Below are positions 1-5,110 of a stretch of 5,181 nt of DNA, piece by piece. A model generated the notes under the pieces. The model ran no database searches. It was not told the origin of the DNA and saw only the letters and a program-made list of their open reading frames with translations. Position 1 is the stretch's first letter; every line of letters starts with the position of its first letter. A program made the translations under genes and the position numbers. The DNA comes from Myxococcota bacterium (GTDB lineage Bacteria > Myxococcota > Polyangia > GCA-2747355 > JAKLHH01). The DNA is taken from contig JAKLHH010000659.1 of assembly GCA_022710245.1 (NCBI GenBank), positions 1 to 5,181 of the forward strand. The letters are read 5' to 3'.

Positions 1-21
1 CGTCTTCCCCGAGCCTCGCAT
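1..21 (-). CDS. 5' end of a minus-strand gene leaving the window (partial, tentative)
   Basis: Read on the minus strand, a full AAGGAGG Shine-Dalgarno (34 to 28) is followed after six bases by ATG at 21-19, giving the start MRGSGKT before the window ends. A second in-frame ATG lies directly upstream (24-22), but its three-base spacing is poor, so 21 is preferred. Function cannot be told from seven residues. The GSGKT string looks like a P-loop but lacks the glycine five residues before the lysine, so it is not a Walker A motif as it stands; it could equally be the basic beginning of a signal peptide. The competing reading is the tail of a plus-strand gene ending with TGA at 56-58 (last residues GLARVAP). 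Third-position GC cannot separate the two at the very edge, so the call rests on the ribosome binding site. Confidence 0.42.
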
Positions 22-27
22 CATCTG

Positions 28-34
28 CCTCCTT
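28..34 (-). promoter_or_regulatory. Ribosome binding site AAGGAGG of the edge gene
   Basis: The plus strand reads CCTCCTT, so the minus strand carries AAGGAGG, a seven-base match to the 16S anti-SD. It lies six bases from the ATG at 21-19 and is the strongest SD in the window. It is the main evidence for a minus-strand gene start at the left edge. Confidence 0.45.
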
Positions 35-171
35 GGCCTCGCGCGGGTCGCGCCCTGAATGCAAGCGCGTTGCCGCAGGCCCGCGGCGAAAGTCGCAGGG
101 ATTCTCGGAGGCGCGGGTGGTCGGCGCGGCGAGCAGCGCGTGAGAGCCCGCAGCGGCGCGCCGCGGGGTGG
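35..171. other. GC-rich stretch with no recognised gene
   Basis: No reading frame here shows sustained codon bias. It would be the promoter region of the edge gene if that gene is real, but no convincing -35/-10 pair was found. One local structure stands out: a perfect 12-bp palindrome at 153-164 (GCGGCGCGCCGC), just before the possible GTG start at 172. In sequence this rich in G and C such a palindrome can arise by chance. Confidence 0.4.
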
Positions 172-371
172 GTGAAATTGCCCGGCGAGGTGGCCGACCT
201 GCGACCGCTGCTGCTCCTCCTCGGCGAGCCGCGACGGACGAGCCCCGCCTGCCAGCGCCTCGACCCGATCTTCGACACCACCCCGGAGGACCTGTGCGAC
301 GTCGCCGACGCCGCTGCGAGCGGGCGCGGAAGATCCTGGCGCGCCCGGCGGCGAGCCCGGAGGTCGAGTGA
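172..371 (+). pseudogene. Possible small gene broken by a one-base frameshift
   Basis: From a GTG at 172 the frame reads VKLPGEVADLRP, continues through a leucine-rich piece and reaches PIFDTTPEDLCDVADA near 312. Almost every codon in this stretch ends in G or C, as in the neighbouring real genes. After about 315 that bias jumps to the frame one base back, which reads CERARKILARPAASPEVE and stops with TGA at 369-371. The original frame instead runs on into arginine-rich nonsense to 396. The simplest reading is one gene of about 66 codons that has lost a base (or gained two) near 310-318; a sequencing or assembly error is equally possible. No good SD precedes the GTG, and the family is not recognised. 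The stop is 21 bases from the convergent stop of the next gene. Confidence 0.33.
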
Positions 372-392
372 GCAGCCGCGGGGGGGCTGGAG

Positions 393-671
393 CTAGACGA
401 GCGCGCCGCTGACCGCGCCGCTGATGCCGGCCTCGATCTTGGACTTGATCGGCGTCAGCAGCAGCGAGAGGTCGAGGTCGAAGACGGCGACGCCGGCGCG
501 CAGGTCGACGCTGCCCTTGAGGCCGGTCCCGCTCACGCTGGCGTGATCAGGGCGGTCCCAGCGCGAGGTGAAGTGGTACTTGGCGCCGAACTGCTCGAGG
601 AGCTCCCCGACGCGGCGGCGCGCCTCCTCGGGGGCCAGGGCGTGACGATGCTCGAAGTGGATCTTTGGCAT
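393..671 (-). CDS. Polyhydroxyalkanoic acid system (PHA granule region) family protein
   Basis: This 92-residue protein matches what I know of the polyhydroxyalkanoic acid system family (Pfam PHA_gran_rgn), which is of similar length. It opens with MPKIHFEHRHAL, followed by a helix with EEARRRVGELLEQFGAKY (about 15-32), then the conserved G-x-G-L-K-G turn (about 48-53) in a beta-strand. It ends with a hydrophobic strand and the LLTPIKSKIE motif (71-80) that leads into a C-terminal helix. Members are small cytoplasmic proteins, some found near PHA synthesis genes; their biochemical role is poorly defined. No PHA synthase, depolymerase or phasin gene is in this window, so the context does not confirm a PHA role. 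The ATG at 671 is chosen because the family starts there; longer upstream readings lack homology. The SD is weak (AGG about nine bases upstream). Confidence 0.82.
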   Translation of the reverse strand: MPKIHFEHRHALAPEEARRRVGELLEQFGAKYHFTSRWDRPDHASVSGTGLKGSVDLRAGVAVFDLDLSLLLTPIKSKIEAGISGAVSGALV

Positions 672-802
672 GGCGGAAAACCTAGTCCAGCTCCTGGCCC
701 GGCGCAAGCTCGCGCCGCGGCCATACTGAACGATCGTCGACGCGCTGGTGCGAGGTCGCGCGCACGGCCCTCGGGACGAGCAGGAGCTCGGCCCCGAGGA
801 GT

Positions 803-831
803 GAGGAGCGCTGGCCCGCGGGGCGCTCCTC
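803..831. repeat. 9-bp perfect inverted repeat in the divergent intergenic region
   Basis: The arms GAGGAGCGC (803-811) and GCGCTCCTC (823-831) are exact reverse complements around an 11-base spacer. They lie between two divergent genes and about 17 bases upstream of the TATGAT -10 candidate of the lipoprotein gene, covering where its -35 element would be. That position fits an operator better than a terminator: no gene ends here and no T-run follows either arm. The spacer also holds GG and GC dinucleotides at sigma-54-like spacing (813-814 and 825-826), but the rest of that match is poor. Confidence 0.4.
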
Positions 832-847
832 GCGGCGCGGCCACGCC

Positions 848-853
848 TATGAT
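848..853 (+). promoter_or_regulatory. -10 promoter candidate TATGAT for the lipoprotein gene
   Basis: TATGAT matches the sigma-70 -10 consensus at five of six bases and is conspicuous in this GC-rich setting. A start of transcription near 860 would give a leader of about 28 bases to the ATG at 888. No recognisable -35 hexamer lies 16-18 bases upstream; the inverted repeat occupies that position, so an activator-dependent or alternative-sigma promoter is possible. Confidence 0.35.
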
Positions 854-877
854 ACCGTCGGACGACCTCAGCCATCC

Positions 878-882
878 GGAGG
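878..882 (+). promoter_or_regulatory. Ribosome binding site GGAGG deciding the lipoprotein start
   Basis: GGAGG ends five bases before the ATG at 888. The same open frame extends back to 543, but this SD, the signal peptide that begins exactly at 888 and the -10 candidate at 848 all agree that translation starts here. Confidence 0.8.
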
Positions 883-887
883 CAACC

Positions 888-1946
888 ATGCGTACAGCAG
901 CGCTCCTGCTCGGTCTGGCCGTCGTCCTCGGCGGCTGCTCCTCCAACGACCCGGCGCGCGACACCGGGGTCAAGGATCACCCGGGCGTCGAGGCGGGCGT
1001 CGACCTCACTGCGGCCGAGGCGGCCGCCGCCGAGGGCACCACCAGCGCCGACAGCAAGCGCCCCCTCGAGGCCTCACCGGACTCCTCTCCGGCGACGCCC
1101 TGGAAGGAGCAGCCGTCGGGGACGACCGCCATCCTGCACGGGATCTGGGGCTCGAGCGCCACCGACATCTTCGCGGTGGGCGCGGGCGGCGTCATCGTCC
1201 ACTACGATGGCAAGACCTGGGCGACGATGACCAACCCGACGAGCAAGCCCGCAGACCTCTACGCGGTCTGGGGCCTCGGCCCGAAGCAGGTCTGGGCCGT
1301 CGGCGAGGCCACCATCCTGGTCTACGACGGGACCAAGTGGGCCGAGGATCCGGAGTACTACAGCTACGGCGGCGACTCCATCCACGGCATCTGGGGCACG
1401 GCAGCGAACGCCCTCTACGCGGTCAGCTCCTCCGGTTCGATCCAGTACAGCGGCGGGAGCTACGGCTGGGACGAGATCACCACCGGCGTCACCACCGACC
1501 TGCTCGCCATCTGGGGCGCCAGCGCGACCGAGATCTTCGTCGTCGGCAAGGCGGGCACCATCCTGAAGAAGAGCGGCACCAGCTTCAGCAAGATGACCTC
1601 GGTGACGACCTCGGACCTGAACGCGGTCTGGGGCACCTCGGCGACGGACGTCTTCGCGGCGGGCCTCGACGGGACCATCCTCCACTACGACGGCACCGCC
1701 TGGACCGCCGTGACGCCGCCGACGCTGACCTACTTCTACGGGATCTGGGGCAGCTCGGGGAAGGACGTCTGGGCCGTCGGCGACCCGATCTTCAAGGCGG
1801 GTGAGGCGGTCTTCCACTACGACGGCAGCAGCTGGAGCAAGCAGCCGTTCCCGGTCGGACCGAAGCTGGGCGGCATCTGGGGGAGCTCGGCGACGGATGT
1901 CTTCGTCACCAGCGGGGCGAAGATCTTCCACTACACGGGGCCCTAG
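888..1946 (+). CDS. Lipoprotein with seven IWG-type repeats, probable seven-bladed beta-propeller
   Basis: The 352-residue product starts with a lipoprotein signal peptide (MRTAALLLGLAVVLGGC): hydrophobic core at residues 5-14, lipobox LGGC, lipidated Cys17. Serine at +2 would fit outer-membrane sorting under the E. coli rule. Residues 18-70 are an Ala/Asp/Glu/Ser/Pro-rich linker. From about 82 to the end come seven repeats of 39-44 residues of the form [IV]WG.SATD[IV]FAVG..G.I.HYDG..W. The WG tryptophans are W87, W128, W169, W209, W248, W287 and W331. The last repeat stops at HYTGP without its final Trp strand, while PWKEQPSG (71-78), before the first repeat, has the look of that missing strand. 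This is the classic closure of a propeller ring. HYDG..W resembles the Asp-box/BNR loop. Repeats of this kind are, as I recall, common in uncharacterised myxobacterial surface proteins. A binding role is inferred; no catalytic motif is visible. Confidence 0.85.
   Translation: MRTAALLLGLAVVLGGCSSNDPARDTGVKDHPGVEAGVDLTAAEAAAAEGTTSADSKRPLEASPDSSPATPWKEQPSGTTAILHGIWGSSATDIFAVGAGGVIVHYDGKTWATMTNPTSKPADLYAVWGLGPKQVWAVGEATILVYDGTKWAEDPEYYSYGGDSIHGIWGTAANALYAVSSSGSIQYSGGSYGWDEITTGVTTDLLAIWGASATEIFVVGKAGTILKKSGTSFSKMTSVTTSDLNAVWGTSATDVFAAGLDGTILHYDGTAWTAVTPPTLTYFYGIWGSSGKDVWAVGDPIFKAGEAVFHYDGSSWSKQPFPVGPKLGGIWGSSATDVFVTSGAKIFHYTGP
1128..1946 (+). repeat. Protein-level tandem repeat, seven units of about 40 residues
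   Basis: The WG tryptophans are 41, 41, 40, 39, 39 and 44 residues apart. Units 1, 5, 6 and 7 stay closest to the consensus (WGSSATDIFAVG, HYDG). Units 2, 3 and 4 have drifted: SATD becomes GPKQ in unit 2 and AANA in unit 3, and HYDG becomes KKSG in unit 4. Unit 6 has a short insertion around 299-306. At the DNA level the units differ widely, so this is an old duplication rather than a recent, unstable one. Confidence 0.85.
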
Positions 1947-1970
1947 CGAGCCCGGCCACCTGGAGCGGCG

Positions 1971-3332
1971 TCATCCGTGCTGGCCGCCGCCGAGCGCTGC
2001 GTCGATCCGCTGGGCCAGCGCTCCGGGCTCGAGCCCGAGCGCGAGCGCCAGCTCGGGCGCGAGGACCGCGCGAGCCTGCGCCAGGAGCGCTCGGTCGCCG
2101 AAGCTGAGCTCACGCTCGCGCCGCATGGCCGCGAGGCAGCGCAGCGCGCCGGCGACCTCCCCTGCCTCTCCCGACGTGAGCGCGGCTTGCAGCGCGTGGT
2201 GCCGCCGGTTCCAGGTGAGCGCGGCGAACGGCCCCAGGTCAGGGCCAGCCTCGATCGAGGCGAGGAGCGCCGCGGCCTCGTCGCGGGGCAGGAGCGCGCG
2301 CAGCGGTAGGGCGGCAGCCGTCGGCGCGCCCCCCGGCGCGAGCGGCAGCGGCACCAGCAGCTGCCGCCCGCTCGCGAGCGCCTCGACCGCGAGGAAGCGG
2401 TGCTGCGCGCCGGCGACGGTCCGCACCTCGACGCCGCGGTTGCGGACCACGCCGAGCTGGGCGTGGACGAGGTGCTCCGCCTCCAGCGGGAGGCCGGGCG
2501 CGCTCGCCGCGGAGAGGAGCCCGAGGCGCTCGCGGCGCTCGGCCAGCTCGTCGGCGCGGAACCCGAAGACGCGCTGCAGCTCGTCGAGGAGCGGCGCCCG
2601 GGTCGCGGGGTCGAGCTCGGCGGCCCGGTCGAGGAGATCGTGGCGATCGCCGCTGGTGAAGCGCGAGGCCGCCTCCATGACGGACCGCCACTCCTCGTCG
2701 GTGAGCGGCGCTCCCTCGAGGCCGAAGCGCGCCAGCCCCGGCCAGGCCAGGAGCTCGGCGCGAGGGGGCGTCAGCGTGCGGAGGAGGTCGGTCGCCTCGA
2801 AGATCGCGAGGCGGTGCCGCTGGGCCGCGCGCACGACGGCGAGGACTGGCACGACCCGGGCCCGCAGCGCCGGCGGGAGCTGCTCGTAGTAGGAGCGGGG
2901 CGCCTGCGGGCGCTCGCTGTAGCCCCCGGTCGGCGAGTCGCCGGTCAGGGCCGCGGGGAAGGCGCGGGCGAGGCCGCGACGCCGCGCGACCAGCGGCGCG
3001 AAGAGCGGCCGCGGTGAGCCGAGGCCGAGGTCCGGCGCCGGCGTGAGCTCTCGCTCCATGCGGAGGGGCTCGCAGGTCAGCCCGAAGTTCCGCAGCCAGA
3101 CGAAGGGCAGGCTCTCGGCGCTCCACTCGACGACCAGGCGGCAGGCGGCTGCGGCCGCGCGGCGTGGCGGCGCCTCCAGCACCTCGGCGCGCGCTGCTGC
3201 CCAGCGCTCGCGCGCACCCTCCAGCTCGTCGAAGGGGCTCGGCGGCGGCGGCGCGCCCGCCAGCAACGCGGGGAGGAGCGCGCCGCGCACCAGCTCGGGG
3301 TCGATCAGGTGCAGGGAGACGTCGAAGCCCAC
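1971..3332 (-). CDS. Large unknown protein with a C-terminal CarD/CdnL-like domain
   Basis: This 453-residue protein starts at GTG (MGFDVSLHLIDPEL), 3 bases after the stop of the TerB-like gene, with no clear SD, so translational coupling is likely. Residues 1-280 belong to no family I recognise; they are mainly helical, with a proline-rich spot at 28-33. Residues about 284-448 resemble CarD/CdnL transcription regulators, compared from memory with Mycobacterium tuberculosis CarD. A beta-rich part (EHLVHAQLGVV to VPLPL, 286-331) matches the Tudor-like RNA-polymerase-interacting half. The helical half keeps the diagnostic tryptophan (W374 in TWNRR, compared with NWSRR in CarD), then LTSGEAGEVAGALRCL, RELSFGD, LLAQARAVL and ELALAL, each with a CarD counterpart in the same order. 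Typical CarD proteins are about 160 residues, so this looks like a fusion. No signal peptide or membrane segment is seen. A transcription role is inferred; the basic DNA-contact surface was not assessed. Confidence 0.62.
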   Translation of the reverse strand: MGFDVSLHLIDPELVRGALLPALLAGAPPPPSPFDELEGARERWAAARAEVLEAPPRRAAAAACRLVVEWSAESLPFVWLRNFGLTCEPLRMERELTPAPDLGLGSPRPLFAPLVARRRGLARAFPAALTGDSPTGGYSERPQAPRSYYEQLPPALRARVVPVLAVVRAAQRHRLAIFEATDLLRTLTPPRAELLAWPGLARFGLEGAPLTDEEWRSVMEAASRFTSGDRHDLLDRAAELDPATRAPLLDELQRVFGFRADELAERRERLGLLSAASAPGLPLEAEHLVHAQLGVVRNRGVEVRTVAGAQHRFLAVEALASGRQLLVPLPLAPGGAPTAAALPLRALLPRDEAAALLASIEAGPDLGPFAALTWNRRHHALQAALTSGEAGEVAGALRCLAAMRRERELSFGDRALLAQARAVLAPELALALGLEPGALAQRIDAALGGGQHG

Positions 3333-3335
3333 TGG

Positions 3336-3707
3336 CTACTCGCGGACGACGCCCAGCTTCTCCACCAGCTGATCGATCAGGTCCCACTCCGCGCCATCGA
3401 CCTCGTCGTCGCCCCAGACCGCGTGCTCGGCGAGGGTGATGATGTCATCCCGGTCCTGCGGGTCCGGGTAGAGCGCGGCCAGGCGATCGAGGTCGAGCGG
3501 CGCCGCGGCCAGCTCGGCGAGCCGCGCCTGCACGTCCTCGGCGCTGGTCAGCCGGCGGAGCTGCACGAGCTCGCCCTCGTCGACGTGGCCGTCGGCGAAG
3601 TAGACATGCGCGAGGAGGGTGAGGAGCGCGAGGCTGCCCTCGTCGTGCTGGGTCAGCGACGGCGCGGACGGGTCCTCGAGGACACGGATCAGCTCGGAGG
3701 GCTTCAT
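3336..3707 (-). CDS. TerB-like small acidic helical protein
   Basis: This 123-residue, acidic, probably cytoplasmic protein resembles the TerB/TerB-like family (first known from tellurite resistance). It has two similar halves. The first has LLAHVYFADGHVDEGEL (31-47) and the second ITLAEHAVWGDDEVDGAEW (90-108), followed by LIDQLVEKLGV (110-120). The D-G-x-V-D-x-x-E and D-D-E-V-D-x-x-E loops, between hydrophobic helices, correspond to the acidic loops that bind metal in TerB. The start ATG at 3707 has AAGGAG four bases upstream. It is the first gene of an operon with the CarD-like protein, and its SD lies inside an inverted repeat that could mask it. None of the other ter genes (terC, terD and so on) is in the window, so tellurite resistance should not be assumed; TerB-like domains also occur in signalling and membrane-linked systems. 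Confidence 0.65.
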   Translation of the reverse strand: MKPSELIRVLEDPSAPSLTQHDEGSLALLTLLAHVYFADGHVDEGELVQLRRLTSAEDVQARLAELAAAPLDLDRLAALYPDPQDRDDIITLAEHAVWGDDEVDGAEWDLIDQLVEKLGVVRE

Positions 3708-3711
3708 GGGG

Positions 3712-3717
3712 CTCCTT
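3712..3717 (-). promoter_or_regulatory. Ribosome binding site AAGGAG of the TerB-like gene, inside an inverted repeat
   Basis: The minus strand reads AAGGAG four bases before the ATG at 3707-3705. All six bases belong to the 3' arm of the 10-bp inverted repeat, so the site would be paired if the leader folds. Confidence 0.7.
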
Positions 3718-3739
3718 GCCTTGGGTCAGCTTGGCCTGG

Positions 3740-3755
3740 TGGCAGTCCGCAGGCA
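3740..3755 (+). promoter_or_regulatory. Weak sigma-54-type promoter candidate towards the phosphoesterase gene
   Basis: TGGCAG, five bases, then AGGCA compares with the sigma-54 consensus TGGCAC-N5-TTGCA. The invariant GG (3741-3742) and GC (3753-3754) have the required ten-base spacing, but the TT of the -12 element is missing. It would start transcription about 118 bases before the ATG at 3884. It overlaps the inverted-repeat arm. Confidence 0.2.
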
Positions 3756-3870
3756 AGGAGAGATACGGGCCGGCCGCGGCTTTCTACCTCGCCTGTCCAG
3801 GGCTCCCGGAGTCGGCCTCACCAGGTCGCGATGGCCGCCGTGTCACGTCCCACTCTCGCCGGACTTGCGC

Positions 3871-3876
3871 TACGAT
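3871..3876 (+). promoter_or_regulatory. -10 candidate TACGAT placing transcription start at the ATG
   Basis: TACGAT matches the -10 consensus at four of six bases. The usual spacing would put +1 at about 3883, next to the ATG at 3884, giving a leaderless or nearly leaderless mRNA. This fits the lack of any SD before this gene. No -35 element is evident. Confidence 0.27.
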
Positions 3877-3883
3877 GGCGGGC

Positions 3884-5110
3884 ATGAGCCCCGGCGCGCG
3901 CAGCCTCCTCCGCCGGCCCCTCGTGCGGGCTGCCACCGTCGGGCTCCTGGTGTTCTCCCTCCACCTCGTCGACGCGCTGGCGCTCGAGCCGCTGCGCGAG
4001 CGCGGCGTCCTCGACGGTCCGCTGACCGCGGTGCACGTCGTGGTGGTCGGGATCACGCTCCCCGGCGTCGTCACCTGGCGCGCGCTCCACCTGGCAGGGC
4101 ACCTCCTCGGTCGGCGCCTGTCGCCCAACACCTACCCCGGCGTGCTGGCGCTGGTCGGCGGGACGTCCGCGCTCTGCGCCGGGCTCCTCGCCTGGTGGGT
4201 GCAGCGCCGCCGCGCGCGCGCTGCCGCGGGGCCGCGACCGACTGGCCGGCGGGCCGCGCTGCGCCGCGCGGCGGGCTGGGGGCTCGCCGGCGGCCTCGGG
4301 CTCCTCGGCGTCTACGCGACCTTCGTCGAGCCGCGCTGGCCGCGGCTGCGACGGCTGCGGCTGCCGCTCCGCGGGCTCCCCGCGGCGCTCGACCGGCTGC
4401 GGGTCGTGCAGCTCACCGATCTGCACCTCGGACCGTACTGCCCGTCGAGCTACCTCGCGCGCGTCATCGAGCGGGTGAACGAGCTGCGGGTCGATCTGGT
4501 CCTCCTCACCGGCGACTACATCCACGGCTCGCACGCGTACATCCCGCGGGTCGGCGCGCTCCTCGCCCGGCTGCGGAGCCGCTGGGGCGCGCTCGCCGTC
4601 CTCGGCAACCACGACCACTGGGAGGGCGCCGAGCGGTCGCGCGCGATGCTGCGCGCCGCCGGCGCGCGGGTGATCGAGAACACTCACGTCTGGATCTCCT
4701 CCCGCGGGGTCACCGAGGAGCCGCCGGCGGGCGGCGGGCTCTGCGTGGCCGGCATCGGCGACCTCTGGGAGGGACGCCACGACCTCGACGCGGCGCTCGG
4801 TGGGGTCGACCCGGCGGCCCCGAGGCTGCTCCTCAGCCACAACCCGGACTTCGCGGAGAGCGGCGAGGCGAGGCGCTCGCCGCACCGGATCGACCTGATG
4901 CTCGCCGGCCACACGCACGGCGGCCAGGTGCGCATCCCCGGCGTCCGCGCGCGCATCGTCCCCTCGAGCTACGGGGTGAAGTACGCGCAGGGGCTGGTGG
5001 CCGGACCGCGCTTCCCGGTCTACGTCTCGGCCGGCATCGGGCTCACCATCCTGCCCTTCCGCTTCCTGGTGCCGCCGGAGATCACGCTGATCGAGCTGAC
5101 GCGGGGCTGA
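3884..5110 (+). CDS. Membrane-anchored metallophosphoesterase, YkuE/YaeI type
   Basis: The 408-residue protein (from 3884) has an N-terminal membrane region and a C-terminal calcineurin-like phosphoesterase domain. Hydrophobic segments lie near 16-34, 46-64, 85-106 and 129-147. The domain (about 172-408) carries the full two-metal signature: TDLHLG (D179, H181), TGDY (D211), GNHDHW (N242, H243), SHNPD (H319) and AGHTHGGQ (H343, H345). The ending FRFLVPPEITLIEL is typical of the YkuE/YaeI branch. Known relatives are phosphodiesterases or lipid-linked pyrophosphatases of the envelope, such as LpxG, which serves in lipid A synthesis; the substrate here is not predictable. GRRAALRR (121-128) before the fourth segment resembles the twin-arginine signal of YkuE. 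The same frame opens much earlier; 3884 is chosen because the membrane region follows directly and the -10 candidate overlaps the alternative ATG at 3875. Neither start has a good SD. Confidence 0.88.
   Translation: MSPGARSLLRRPLVRAATVGLLVFSLHLVDALALEPLRERGVLDGPLTAVHVVVVGITLPGVVTWRALHLAGHLLGRRLSPNTYPGVLALVGGTSALCAGLLAWWVQRRRARAAAGPRPTGRRAALRRAAGWGLAGGLGLLGVYATFVEPRWPRLRRLRLPLRGLPAALDRLRVVQLTDLHLGPYCPSSYLARVIERVNELRVDLVLLTGDYIHGSHAYIPRVGALLARLRSRWGALAVLGNHDHWEGAERSRAMLRAAGARVIENTHVWISSRGVTEEPPAGGGLCVAGIGDLWEGRHDLDAALGGVDPAAPRLLLSHNPDFAESGEARRSPHRIDLMLAGHTHGGQVRIPGVRARIVPSSYGVKYAQGLVAGPRFPVYVSAGIGLTILPFRFLVPPEITLIELTRG

Larger units (their letters stand above)
3712..3760 (-). repeat. 10-bp perfect inverted repeat spanning the SD of the TerB-like gene
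   Basis: The plus-strand arms are CTCCTTGCCT (3712-3721) and AGGCAAGGAG (3751-3760), exact reverse complements separated by 29 bases. In the minus-strand transcript the 5' arm CTCCTTGCCT mimics the 16S anti-SD, and the 3' arm contains the AAGGAG of the gene. A ten-pair stem would hide the ribosome binding site. Whether the leader includes the 5' arm depends on the transcription start, which is unknown. A DNA-level operator for a dimeric repressor is the alternative. Confidence 0.5.

Noticed and set aside
2..58. C-terminal tail of a plus-strand gene ending GLARVAP then TGA
   Set aside because: Codons mostly end in G/C, but only 18 are visible and the opposite strand has a perfect SD and ATG here; kept as the alternative reading.
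373..389. Short CAGCC/GGCTG hairpin between the convergent stops
   Set aside because: A five-pair stem with no T-run on either strand is too weak to call a terminator.
700..717. CGGCGC/GCGCCG six-bp inverted repeat upstream of the PHA-family gene
   Set aside because: Short, and expected by chance at this GC content.
721..740. Minus-strand -10 candidate (TATGGC) and ACGATCGT palindrome upstream of the PHA-family gene
   Set aside because: The hexamer matches only three of six consensus bases and has no -35 partner; the palindrome is only eight bases.
812..827. Sigma-54-like TGGCCC-N5-GCGCT
   Set aside because: Spacing of GG and GC is right but the -12 TT and the A of -24 are missing; it lies inside a GC-rich hairpin, so chance is likely.
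1947..1970. Terminator between the convergent lipoprotein and CarD-like genes
   Set aside because: Only 24 bases, with no stem beyond four pairs and no T-run.
1801..2889. Long plus-strand frame across the end of the lipoprotein gene and the CarD-like gene
   Set aside because: The Arg/Ser/Ala-rich product is typical of a shadow frame in high-GC DNA, and it overlaps two well-supported genes.
2239..3387. Minus-strand 382-codon frame
   Set aside because: Arg/Pro/Ala-rich low-complexity translation, out of frame with the supported CarD-like gene.
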